DNA from: Bacteroidales bacterium
GTDB taxonomy: Bacteria; Bacteroidota; Bacteroidia; Bacteroidales; ML635J-15
Assembly (NCBI GenBank): GCA_031275085.1
Contig: JAISPG010000073.1
Span: forward strand, 1-64,000
Direction: 5' to 3'
DNA length: 64,000 bases
Part shown: positions 1 to 8,135 of the stretch, piece by piece
Layout: every line of letters starts with the position of its first letter
Position numbering within the stretch: the first letter of the stretch is position 1
Notes under the pieces: model-generated
The model's database searches: none
Told to the model about the DNA's origin: nothing
The model's input: the letters and a program-made list of their open reading frames with translations, nothing else
Translations under genes and position numbers: made by a program

Positions 1-2
1 CT

Positions 3-347
3 GTTCAAAGCGGAGACTATGCTGTTGAAATCACTCAAAACGATTGTACTGATATTTCAGAATGCCAAAATGTCATTATAACTGAAATCATAAGCAACGA
101 ATTTGAAAATAAGGTTAAAATATATCCTAATCCTACCAAAGGAAATATAACAATAGACCTTGGCGAACAAAATGAAAATGTAACAATTAAAATTTACGAT
201 TCCGCAGGTAAGCAAATAAAAAGTTTTGAATCTTCGGGTGAAAGTATAATAAATTTGGAAATTACAGGGTTTGCAGGAATTTACTATGTCGATATTATAA
301 AAGCTAATGGAGATAAAGTAAATTTTAAAATTATTAAAACCGAATAA
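3..347 (+). CDS. T9SS type A sorting-domain protein, C-terminal end only
   Basis: This is the last 114 codons of a gene that begins upstream of the window. The reading frame is open from the left edge to a TAA at 345-347. It ends in a typical type A sorting domain: the motif KIYPNPTKGNITIDL, then a beta-rich segment with IKIYDSAGKQ and GIYYVDIIKANGDK. In the family this domain directs export through the outer membrane by the type IX secretion system and is then cleaved or used for anchoring. Two cysteines (DCTDISEC) precede it. The function of the missing N-terminal part cannot be judged. A strong hairpin terminator follows 31 bases after the stop. Confidence 0.85.
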   Translation, partial: VQSGDYAVEITQNDCTDISECQNVIITEIISNEFENKVKIYPNPTKGNITIDLGEQNENVTIKIYDSAGKQIKSFESSGESIINLEITGFAGIYYVDIIKANGDKVNFKIIKTE

Positions 348-378
348 AAATTTGTAAAAAATACTTTAAAATTATTTA

Positions 379-418
379 CTTTGGCTTCCGGAAAATTATC
401 CGGAAGCCAAAGTTTTTT
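379..418 (+). terminator. Intrinsic terminator after the T9SS protein
   Basis: A perfect 14-bp stem (379-392 with 399-412) with a 6-base loop is followed by TTTTTTAT. It separates the first gene from the YciB-NUDIX gene. Confidence 0.9.
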
Positions 419-430
419 ATATTTAGTAGA

Positions 431-1522
431 ATGAAACCAGTACAACTTTTAAAAACCTTATTACCTGGAATGTTACCTCTTTTTATTTTCATTTTAGCAG
501 ATGAAATATGGGGAACAGAAATAGGATTATATGTTGCTGTAGTCTTTGGTATAATTCAGATGGTTATCATATATTTTAGAGAAAAACGCTTGGATAAGTT
601 TGTACTTTTTGATACACTGCTTATAGTTGCGATGGGAGTTGTTTCTATAATTTTGGAAAATGATATATTTTTTAAGCTAAAACCCGGAATTATCGGTGTC
701 ATTCTGGTTCTTATTCTTGGAATTTCTGCATATTCTCCGAAGAATATTATGCTGCTGATGTCGCAACGTTATTTAAATGGAATCAAAATATCAGATGAGC
801 AACAGAGAATCATGACCAGAAGTATAAAAATTTTATTCTGGCTATTTTTTATTCACACATGCCTTGTGTTTTATTCAGCATTTTTTATGTCGAAAGAAGC
901 ATGGGTATTTATCAGCGGAGTTTTATTTTATATTTTGTTTATAGTTTATTTTTTATACGAACTGGTTAAAAATTTATATCAAAGAAGAAAGATTCTTGAA
1001 ATCAATGATGAATACCTAGCTTGTGTTGATGAAGAAGGTAAGATAATAAGCCGGATAAGTAGAACACAGGCTCATGACGGATCAATGTTATTACATCCGG
1101 TTGTTCATGTACATATATTTAATCATGAACTTAAAATATTACTGCAAAAAAGAAGTTTGAATAAAGAAATACAGCCGGGGAAATGGGATACAGCAGTTGG
1201 CGGACATATTTCTTATGGCGAAATGATAGAAAAAGCCATTGAAAGAGAAACCTTTGAAGAATTAGGACTTAAGGATATTAAATATTCATTTATAACTAAA
1301 TATATCTGGAAATCAGATATTGAAACAGAATTGGTATTTGTTTTTATCGCACAGATAAATGCTATAAAATTTGTTCCAAATGCTGAAGTTGACGAAGTTA
1401 AATTCTGGACATTTGAAGAAATTCAGGAAAATATTGATAAGGAAATTTTTACTCCGAATTTTATAAATGAGTTTGAAAAAATACTTAAAAATATAAAATT
1501 TACTGATAAAAGAGTAACATAA
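431..1522 (+). CDS. YciB/IspZ-like membrane protein fused to a NUDIX hydrolase domain
   Basis: The N-terminal 180 residues hold about six membrane segments (near 10-30, 32-49, 58-76, 86-102, 133-152, 158-177). They carry the landmarks of the YciB (inner membrane septation protein A) family: RLDK near 53, NDxFFKxKP near 77-85, and an xxAWxFISG segment near 156-163. The C-terminal part (about 220-350) is a NUDIX domain with a complete box: G258, E264, R272-E273, E276-E277 and G279. NUDIX enzymes hydrolyse nucleoside diphosphates linked to another group, or isomerise isopentenyl diphosphate; the region around HVHIFN...LLQKRSLNKEIQPGKWD most resembles the isopentenyl isomerase-like branch. YciB proteins alone are about 180 residues, so this looks like a true fusion with the catalytic part in the cytoplasm. 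The substrate is unknown. Confidence 0.75.
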   Translation: MKPVQLLKTLLPGMLPLFIFILADEIWGTEIGLYVAVVFGIIQMVIIYFREKRLDKFVLFDTLLIVAMGVVSIILENDIFFKLKPGIIGVILVLILGISAYSPKNIMLLMSQRYLNGIKISDEQQRIMTRSIKILFWLFFIHTCLVFYSAFFMSKEAWVFISGVLFYILFIVYFLYELVKNLYQRRKILEINDEYLACVDEEGKIISRISRTQAHDGSMLLHPVVHVHIFNHELKILLQKRSLNKEIQPGKWDTAVGGHISYGEMIEKAIERETFEELGLKDIKYSFITKYIWKSDIETELVFVFIAQINAIKFVPNAEVDEVKFWTFEEIQENIDKEIFTPNFINEFEKILKNIKFTDKRVT

Positions 1523-1575
1523 TTATAAAAAATAAGATTATAATTTAATAATAATTCTAAATAGAAAATAAAATA

Positions 1576-2385
1576 ATGAAAAACAATACGGTTTTGATAA
1601 CAGGTGCAACCAGTGGGATAGGAGAGGCTACGGCTTTAAAATTTCTGGAAAATTCATGGAATGTTTTAGCCACCGGGAGAAACGAAGAAAAACTGGAATA
1701 TCTAAAGGAAAAAGGAGCAAAAGTTTTTAAATTAGATGTTACAAATGAAAAAAGTATTGTTGATCTGGTAAATTTTATTTTATCCGGAAATATTAAAATA
1801 GATATTCTTATAAACAATGCCGGTTATGGACAATTTGGAACAATTGAAGAAACAGGAATTGAGAAAGCGCGAAAACAATTTGATACTAATGTTTTCGGAT
1901 TAGCTGCAGTTACACAGAAAATAATACCTCTCATGAGAGATTCAGGTAATGGCAGGGTTATAAATATTTCTTCGGTTGCAGGTTTTACTTCAATGCCTGG
2001 CGGCGGTTGGTATTCTGCAAGTAAATTTGCTGTTGAAGCTATTTCTGATTCTCTGAGATGGGAATTAAAACAATTTGGTATAAAAGTAGTTATCATCGAG
2101 CCAGGACCAATAAAGACAGGATTTGCAAATGCAGTAAAAGATAATGTAGTTTTAGGTACAGATGGACCTTATGGAAATCTGGTAAAAAAACTGACAACCG
2201 AATCTACTAAATCCATAAAGGGAGGTACAGCTGTCGGGTGTGCAAACCTTATTTACAAAGCGGCAACAAAGAAAAATCCTAAAAATCGTTACATTTATAC
2301 CAAAGAAGGTAAATTTATAAAAATTATGCTTGCAATTTTTCCTGGTAAAATTGTAGATACAATTGTAAGAAAGTTGTTTTTATAA
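1576..2385 (+). CDS. SDR family NAD(P)-dependent oxidoreductase
   Basis: This is a classical short-chain dehydrogenase of 269 residues. It has the cofactor motif TGATSGIGEA near residues 9-18, NNAGYG near 81, the catalytic serine in INISSVAG, and the catalytic pair in YSASK. After the catalytic helix comes IEPGPIKTGF, usual for the PGPIxT segment of the family. The C-terminal extension (about 220-269) is hydrophobic and resembles the 11-beta-hydroxysteroid-dehydrogenase-like SDR proteins common in Bacteroidota. The substrate cannot be deduced. The gene stands alone, 53 bases after the NUDIX gene, and may be cotranscribed with it. Confidence 0.88.
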   Translation: MKNNTVLITGATSGIGEATALKFLENSWNVLATGRNEEKLEYLKEKGAKVFKLDVTNEKSIVDLVNFILSGNIKIDILINNAGYGQFGTIEETGIEKARKQFDTNVFGLAAVTQKIIPLMRDSGNGRVINISSVAGFTSMPGGGWYSASKFAVEAISDSLRWELKQFGIKVVIIEPGPIKTGFANAVKDNVVLGTDGPYGNLVKKLTTESTKSIKGGTAVGCANLIYKAATKKNPKNRYIYTKEGKFIKIMLAIFPGKIVDTIVRKLFL

Positions 2386-2512
2386 TGTTTATAAAGGGTT
2401 ACCAGTAAAAAATTAATTTTATAAAATTGAAATTTTTAATTTCTGATTCATTTTAACAAAGTTTTAACAGAAAAAGGAAAAATATCTGTGTAATAAAACT
2501 CGTTGTATTTTT

Positions 2513-2537
2513 TGTCATATTGGCATAGTTTTTTTAA
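2513..2537 (+). promoter_or_regulatory. Stress-type promoter element upstream of the moxR-bat operon
   Basis: The sequence TGTCATATTGGCAT (2513-2526), followed by a T-rich stretch, matches 13 of 14 positions of TGACATATTGGCAT upstream of hsp20 (32331-32344), also followed by a T-rich stretch. It lies 57 bases before the moxR start. TTGGCA resembles the -24 box of sigma-54 promoters, but no GC doublet lies at the -12 spacing, so the sigma factor is not settled. Confidence 0.55.
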
Positions 2538-2583
2538 TTTCGTTGCTCTTGAATGTAATTTGTAAATAAATAATAACAGTATT

Positions 2584-3579
2584 ATGGGAAATATTATTGA
2601 TATTAAAGAATTGAATGAAAAAATCCAGAAAGAAAGTGCTTTTGTTGATATAGTCAACATGGAAATGAAAAAGGTGATCGTTGGACAAAAACACCTTATT
2701 GAAGGACTACTGATAGGATTGTTATCTGATGGTCATATTCTGCTTGAAGGAGTTCCCGGATTAGCAAAAACTTTGGCTATCAATACATTATCTACGGTTA
2801 TTGATGCAAAATTTTCAAGAATTCAATTTACGCCTGATCTTTTACCGGCTGATTTGGTAGGAACTATGATCTACAGCCAGAAAAAAGAAGAATTTATCGT
2901 AAAAAAAGGACCTATTTTTGCCAATTTTATATTAGCTGATGAAATAAATCGTGCGCCGGCAAAAGTACAGTCTGCATTACTTGAAGCAATGCAGGAACGT
3001 CAGGTGACAATAGGTGATACAACTTACCGGATGGAAAAACCTTTTTTAGTAATGGCAACTCAAAACCCCATAGAACAGGAAGGTACATATCCTTTACCGG
3101 AAGCGCAGGTTGACCGTTTTATGTTAAAAATGAAAATCGGATATCCTGAATTTGAAGAAGAAAGATCTATTATCCGTGAAAATCTGGCAGAAAATATGCC
3201 TAAAGCAAATACTGTTCTGAAACCGGAAGATATTCTTAATGCAAGAGCTGTAGTTCGTGAAGTATATCTGGATGAAAAAATTGAAAAATATATACTTGAT
3301 ATTGTATTTGCTACCCGCTATCCGGAACAATTTGATCTTGCAAGGATTGCAAGTCTTATTTCTTTTGGCGGGTCCCCTCGTGCTTCTATCAATCTGGCAC
3401 TGGCATCTAAAGCTTATGCATTTATAAGCAGAAGAGGATATGTTATTCCTGAAGATGTAAGAGCTGTTTGCCATGATGTTTTACGTCATCGTATAGGATT
3501 AACTTACGAAGCTGAAGCCGAAAATATTACTTCCGAAGAAATTATAAGCGAAATCCTTAATAGTATTGAAGTCCCATAG
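2584..3579 (+). CDS. MoxR-family AAA+ ATPase (bat operon)
   Basis: This is a 331-residue MoxR ATPase, the usual length. The Walker A motif is GVPGLAKT (56-63), Walker B is ILADE (116-120) followed by INRAPAK, and the sensor region reads MATQNPIEQEGTYPLPEAQVDRF. The C-terminal lid has the GGSPRASI motif. MoxR proteins act as chaperones that use ATP to mature or activate partner complexes with VWA domains. Here it is the first gene of an operon with DUF58, BatI-like, BatA, BatB and BatC genes, so its clients are probably these VWA proteins. It is preceded by a stress-type promoter element shared with hsp20. Confidence 0.93.
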   Translation: MGNIIDIKELNEKIQKESAFVDIVNMEMKKVIVGQKHLIEGLLIGLLSDGHILLEGVPGLAKTLAINTLSTVIDAKFSRIQFTPDLLPADLVGTMIYSQKKEEFIVKKGPIFANFILADEINRAPAKVQSALLEAMQERQVTIGDTTYRMEKPFLVMATQNPIEQEGTYPLPEAQVDRFMLKMKIGYPEFEEERSIIRENLAENMPKANTVLKPEDILNARAVVREVYLDEKIEKYILDIVFATRYPEQFDLARIASLISFGGSPRASINLALASKAYAFISRRGYVIPEDVRAVCHDVLRHRIGLTYEAEAENITSEEIISEILNSIEVP

Positions 3580-3623
3580 TATTAGAAAGAGTTTAAAGTT
3601 TAAATAGTTAATAAAACTTAACT

Positions 3624-3670
3624 AACTTTTAATAACTTTTAACTTTATAACTTTATAAACTTTATAAACT
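3624..3670 (+). repeat. Simple tandem AACTTT repeats between moxR and the DUF58 gene
   Basis: The 99-base gap between moxR and the next gene holds about five imperfect copies of a 9-11 base unit built on AACTTTTAATA / AACTTTATA. It has no coding potential. It may be a slippage-prone spacer; no regulatory role can be shown. Confidence 0.6.
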
Positions 3671-3678
3671 AACACTTA

Positions 3679-4542
3679 ATGGATACAAAAGAACTATTAC
3701 AAAAGGTCAGTAAAATAGAAATAAAAAGTCGCGGTTTGACCCGGCAAATATTTGCCGGAGAATATCACAGTGCTTTTAAAGGAAAAGGTATGACTTTTAG
3801 CGAAGTACGTGAATACCAGTATGGAGACCCGATAAAAGATATTGACTGGCATGTTACGGCACGTTTCAATCATCCTTATGTTAAGGTTTTTGAAGAAGAA
3901 AGAGAACTTACAGTAATGCTTCTGGTAGATGTAAGTAATTCCAGGAAATTCGGAACACATGCAATGTTTAAACAGGAACTTGCTACAGAAATATCTGCAG
4001 TTTTATCTTTCTCTGCCATTCAAAATAATGATAAAATAGGTGTAATATTATTTTCAGACAAAGTAGAAAAGTTTATTCCACCCAAAAAAGGTAGAAAACA
4101 TATTTTAAGAATCATTCTTGAATTGCTTGATTTTGAACCGAAAAGTACTAATACCGATGTAGGCGAAGCATTGAAATATCTTACTAATGCATTGAAAAAA
4201 AGATGTACCGCATTTATTATTTCCGACTTTATTTCTCCTGATTTTAGCGAATCCTTAAAGATTGCAGCAAACAAACATGATTTGGCAGCATTACGTATTT
4301 ATGATAAATTTGAAAAAGATCTGCCAAACATTGGTCTTGCTTATTTTCATGATAAAGAAACAGGAGAATACAAGTGGGTTGATACATCTATTAAAAAAGT
4401 AAGATATGATTATGGAGAATGGTGGGAACGGAAACATAAAAAAAATACTGAAATCTTTAATAAAACAAAAGTAGACTGGATTGATGTAAGAACAGACCAG
4501 GACTATGTAAAACCATTAGTCGGATTATTTAAAAACAGATAG
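3679..4542 (+). CDS. DUF58 domain protein (bat operon)
   Basis: This 287-residue cytoplasmic protein carries the DUF58 signature: GxGMTFSEVREYQYGDPIKDIDWHVTAR near residues 35-63, followed by a VWA-like fold with LLVDVSNS in place of a full MIDAS and HAMFKQELATEISAVL. DUF58 proteins always accompany MoxR ATPases and are thought to bridge the ATPase and the membrane-bound VWA proteins. No membrane segment is visible, so it probably acts at the inner face of the membrane. The stop codon is two bases before the ATG of the next gene, which supports an operon. Confidence 0.9.
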   Translation: MDTKELLQKVSKIEIKSRGLTRQIFAGEYHSAFKGKGMTFSEVREYQYGDPIKDIDWHVTARFNHPYVKVFEEERELTVMLLVDVSNSRKFGTHAMFKQELATEISAVLSFSAIQNNDKIGVILFSDKVEKFIPPKKGRKHILRIILELLDFEPKSTNTDVGEALKYLTNALKKRCTAFIISDFISPDFSESLKIAANKHDLAALRIYDKFEKDLPNIGLAYFHDKETGEYKWVDTSIKKVRYDYGEWWERKHKKNTEIFNKTKVDWIDVRTDQDYVKPLVGLFKNR

Positions 4543-4544
4543 TT

Positions 4545-5960
4545 ATGAATTTTAAGTTAAAACTCAGCTACTTGTTAGTTTTTTTTATAATACTTGCGAA
4601 TACATTATTTGCACAGGAAATTTTAATTGATTCCAAATTACAGAAAGATACCATTACATTGGGCGAACAGGTAGAATTAAAAATTCAGGCAAAAACACCT
4701 AAAAATGTTCAGGCCTTATTTCCTGATTTTAAAGATACCCTGAAAAAAAATGTTGAAATAATATATAACTTTGATGTTCAAACAACAGAAAATGAAAATT
4801 ATAACCTGTATAACAAACGTTTATTTATAACATCTTTTGATACTGGTAATTACGTTATTCCACCAATATATGTAGGATTAATAAAAGAACATGATACAAT
4901 TTTTTCTTTTACAGATGAATTAAATTTATATGTTAAGCCATATATTTTACTTGATACAATCCCAATAGATACCATTTATGCTTCAGTAAATGGTTTTGTT
5001 GTAAGAGGACATGACGGATTTAAAAAAGAAATAGAAAAAGCAATCCCTGATTCTATAAAACGAAAATTTACGACCGATACTCTTGAAATGGCAAAACAAT
5101 ATGTAAAGGAGCAATATTTTCAGTTGTTTTCATCGAAGGTAACACAATCAACAACAATGTATGATCAGGATCAGATACAAAAAATTGCAGAAGCTCCCGA
5201 ACACTCTTTGTTTTTGGTTGACAAAAGTGGTATTCTTTCCGAATATGTAGTTCCCGGAAGTATGGATACTATTTTTGTACATGAATATGATCAGGTGCAG
5301 GCTGGTCAACCATTGTATACAGTGTTCCGAATAAAAGATATAAATGAGGACCTTTATGATACGCCTTTTAACATGGCTGAATTTCTCTATGTTTTAAAGA
5401 AATTTTTTACAAAATACTGGTGGATTATTATAATAGCTTTATTACTGGCAGCTGGTCTTATTTATTATTTTCTGTTTTATAAAAAAGATAAAAAACCTGC
5501 TATTTTCAGAGCTAAACCTAAAGAACCTGCACATTTGACTGCTTTACGAGAGCTTGAAAAAATAAGAAAAGAAAAAATATGGGCGAAAGGGCTTATAAAA
5601 GAATTCCATGTACAGGTTACTGATGTTATAAGAAACTATATTGAAGACAGATTCGGAATTAATGCAAAAGAAATGACTACAACCGAAATATTATCTTCTT
5701 TTTCGGGAACTGACTATCTGGATAATGAGAATATACAAAAATTAAAACAAATGCTTGAACTTGCTGATACTGTAAAATTTGCAAAATATCAGCCTCTTCA
5801 GAATGAGAATGATTTATCGCTTAATAATGCAGTTGGAATTGTTGAAAGCACAAAAGAGGAAATTGTGGATGATCAAACTCTGAAACATGTTGAAGCAGAA
5901 TTAGAAGTAAGTGAAAATATAAAATCCGATATGGAAAAAAACGAAAAAAGAGATGAATAA
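4545..5960 (+). CDS. BatI-like membrane protein with an apparent barrel-sandwich insertion
   Basis: The protein has a signal peptide (about 1-23, ending LFAQ), a beta-rich periplasmic part, one membrane helix (about 290-312, WWIIIIALLLAAGLIYYFLF), and a cytoplasmic helical tail with RELEKIRKEKIWAKGLIKEFH and IRNYIEDRFGINAKEMTTTEI. The tail is typical of the small membrane proteins placed between the DUF58 and batA genes in Bacteroidota. Unusually, residues about 145-265 between the beta-rich part and the helix include VNGFVVRGHDG and, later, VVPGSMDTIFVHEYDQVQAG, which look like the two halves of a lipoyl/HlyD-type barrel-sandwich domain. It overlaps batA by 8 bases. Role: probable partner of the Bat VWA proteins; the exact function is unknown. 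Confidence 0.75.
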   Translation: MNFKLKLSYLLVFFIILANTLFAQEILIDSKLQKDTITLGEQVELKIQAKTPKNVQALFPDFKDTLKKNVEIIYNFDVQTTENENYNLYNKRLFITSFDTGNYVIPPIYVGLIKEHDTIFSFTDELNLYVKPYILLDTIPIDTIYASVNGFVVRGHDGFKKEIEKAIPDSIKRKFTTDTLEMAKQYVKEQYFQLFSSKVTQSTTMYDQDQIQKIAEAPEHSLFLVDKSGILSEYVVPGSMDTIFVHEYDQVQAGQPLYTVFRIKDINEDLYDTPFNMAEFLYVLKKFFTKYWWIIIIALLLAAGLIYYFLFYKKDKKPAIFRAKPKEPAHLTALRELEKIRKEKIWAKGLIKEFHVQVTDVIRNYIEDRFGINAKEMTTTEILSSFSGTDYLDNENIQKLKQMLELADTVKFAKYQPLQNENDLSLNNAVGIVESTKEEIVDDQTLKHVEAELEVSENIKSDMEKNEKRDE

Positions 5961-6945
5961 TATAATATTTGCAAATAAAGAATTTTTTTGGCTTTTTCTA
6001 TTATTTATACCTTTAATAGGATGGTATATATGGCGGTTTCGAAAGTCTGTCGCATCTATGGATATCAGTACTATGGAGCCGTTTGCTAAAACGAACAGGC
6101 CTGTGAGATACTGGCTTCGTCATTTACTTTTTGTTTTCCGTCTTTTATGTCTGGCGGCTGTAATTTTTGTACTGGCTCGTCCTCAAACTTTTGATAGATG
6201 GGAAGATAGGAAAATTGAAGGTGTAGATATTGTGCTTGCACTTGATATTAGCGGTAGTATGCTTGCCGAAGATTTTAAACCAAATAGGATAGATGCGGCA
6301 AAGGAAATAGGAATAGAGTTTATATCAAGCCGTCCCGACGATAGAATAGGACTTGTTGTTTTTGCCGGTGAAGCATTTACACAATGTCCTCTTACAATAG
6401 ACCATGCAGTTCTGATAAATTTATTTTCGGATATAAAAAGCGGTATGATAGAAGATGGTACTGCTATAGGTATGGGGTTGGCAACAGCAGTAAACAGATT
6501 AAAAAACAGTAAAGCTATAAGTAAAGTAATCATTTTGCTTACAGATGGTGTAAATAATATGGGTGCAGTGTCACCTATTGCTGCATCGGAATTTGCAGAA
6601 ATGTACGGAATAAGAGTATATACTGTCGGAATAGGGAAAAATGGTACTGCACCATATCCTTTCCGTACAAATTTTGGTGTTCAATATCAGAATGTTGAAG
6701 TAAAAATAGACGAAGACGTTTTGACTCAGATAGCTGAAAGGACAGGAGGAAAATATTTTAGAGCCACTGACAATAAAGAATTACGTAAAATATATAACGA
6801 AATTGACGCTTTGGAAAAGACACAACTTGAAGTAAGATCTTATTCCAAACCAAGGGAAGAATTTCAGTTTATTATGTTAATTGCTTTAGGATTGTTGTTT
6901 CTGGAGCAATTGTTGAGATTGACTGTTTTAAGAAATACTTTTTAG
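5953..6945 (+). CDS. batA: BatA, VWA-domain membrane protein
   Basis: This is a 330-residue protein with two N-terminal membrane helices (about 12-26 and 58-76) and one C-terminal helix (about 305-322), the BatA/BatB layout. Between them lies a von Willebrand factor A domain with a complete metal site: D98-x-S100-x-S102 (LALDISGSM), a DGTAIGMGLATA loop for the third ligand, and LLTDGVNNMG. The Bat proteins of Bacteroidota are linked to aerotolerance and envelope stress, with the VWA domain in the periplasm. The gene overlaps the BatI-like gene and is followed by a 127-base gap containing a foreign-looking repeat before batB. Confidence 0.92.
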   Translation: MNNIIFANKEFFWLFLLFIPLIGWYIWRFRKSVASMDISTMEPFAKTNRPVRYWLRHLLFVFRLLCLAAVIFVLARPQTFDRWEDRKIEGVDIVLALDISGSMLAEDFKPNRIDAAKEIGIEFISSRPDDRIGLVVFAGEAFTQCPLTIDHAVLINLFSDIKSGMIEDGTAIGMGLATAVNRLKNSKAISKVIILLTDGVNNMGAVSPIAASEFAEMYGIRVYTVGIGKNGTAPYPFRTNFGVQYQNVEVKIDEDVLTQIAERTGGKYFRATDNKELRKIYNEIDALEKTQLEVRSYSKPREEFQFIMLIALGLLFLEQLLRLTVLRNTF

Positions 6946-6975
6946 AAATTAAAGAATGAAGGATATGTTTAACTT

Positions 6976-7040
6976 AACGGCGGTTGTTGCGAGACGGTTA
7001 CTGAGCGAAATCAAAGTATACCGAATCGATCCGAAGTGAC
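6976..7040 (+). repeat. Probable dispersed intergenic repeat between batA and batB
   Basis: This segment is close to 50% G+C within an operon of about 33%. It contains ACTGAGCGAAATCAAAGTA, a degenerate form of the ACTGAGCGGAGTCGAAGT units that are scattered in many Bacteroidota genomes, and a second half with CGATCCGAAGTGAC. It has no open frame and no strong terminator. No other copy lies in this window, so its repeat nature is inferred from memory of related genomes. Confidence 0.4.
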
Positions 7041-7072
7041 AATTGAACCTAAGAATTTAAAAATATTAAATT

Positions 7073-8110
7073 ATGTTTAGATTTCAGAATCCGGAATATT
7101 TATGGTTGCTTTTTACACCTGTTGTTGTTGTTACATTGTTTTTGCTGGCAGAATATATTCGTAATAATGATTTGAAAAAAATAGGTGAATTAAAACTTGT
7201 AAAATTACTTATACCTGATGCCAGTTTATCGCGTAAGATATGGAAATTAGTTCTGACTTGTCTGGCATTAAGTGCAATGTCGGTTGCATTGGCTCGTCCT
7301 CAGTTTGGTTCAAAGCTGGAAGAAATAACAACACAGGGTGTTGAAATTATTGTAGCTCTTGACGTTTCCAATTCAATGCTGGCTCAGGATATAAAACCAA
7401 ACAGGTTGAGTAATGCTAAAAAATTTATTGAACGTATAATAGGAAAATTAAATAATGATAAACTGGGATTAATAGTTTTCGCCGGTGATGCATATATACA
7501 GATGCCTATTACTGACGATGTCAGATCGGCAAGGATGTTTTTGTCTACAATAAATACAAATATGGTTCCTGTTCAGGGAACCGCAATAGGAAAAGCTCTG
7601 GATCTGGCATCAAAATCATTTACAAAAGATGAAGAAATTTCGAAAATTATTATATTAATTACAGATGGTGAAAATCACGAAGATGATGCAATTGCTATTG
7701 CAAAAACTTTGAAACAGAAAAATATTTCAGTTTATACTGTTGGTATGGGATTACCGGGAGGAGCTCCTATTCCGCAGCATTTAGGCAAAGGCTTCATTAA
7801 AGATAAAAATGGTAATGTTGTTATGTCCGTACTTGATGAAAAGACTCTTATTGAAATAGCAAATGTTACTGACGGTATTTATGTGAGAGCAGGTAATACA
7901 TCTGATGCTTCAGACCTGATCCTTACTGAACTTGATAAATTAAGTAAAGGCGAAATAGTTAAGCAGGAATATGCCGAATATGATGATAAATTCAGATATT
8001 TAACTTTTTTTGCTTTTTTATTGCTTATTGCTGACAACTTCATTTCAGAAAGAAAAAATGCTACTTTAAAAAGAATTAATTTATTTGAAAGAAAGAATGA
8101 TAAAAAATAG
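7073..8110 (+). CDS. batB: BatB, VWA-domain membrane protein
   Basis: This paralogue of BatA has the same layout: N-terminal helices (about 10-27 and 57-75), a VWA domain with an intact metal site (D97-x-S99-x-S101 in VALDVSNSM, then QGTAIGKALDLA and LITDGENHEDD), and a C-terminal helix (about 310-325). The two proteins share the ARPQ motif before the VWA domain. BatA and BatB are thought to form a complex with BatC and the MoxR/DUF58 pair. The end of the frame overlaps an upstream ATG of batC but not its preferred start. Confidence 0.92.
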   Translation: MFRFQNPEYLWLLFTPVVVVTLFLLAEYIRNNDLKKIGELKLVKLLIPDASLSRKIWKLVLTCLALSAMSVALARPQFGSKLEEITTQGVEIIVALDVSNSMLAQDIKPNRLSNAKKFIERIIGKLNNDKLGLIVFAGDAYIQMPITDDVRSARMFLSTINTNMVPVQGTAIGKALDLASKSFTKDEEISKIIILITDGENHEDDAIAIAKTLKQKNISVYTVGMGLPGGAPIPQHLGKGFIKDKNGNVVMSVLDEKTLIEIANVTDGIYVRAGNTSDASDLILTELDKLSKGEIVKQEYAEYDDKFRYLTFFAFLLLIADNFISERKNATLKRINLFERKNDKK

Positions 8111-8135
8111 TTTTATACATACAAATTTTATAAAT

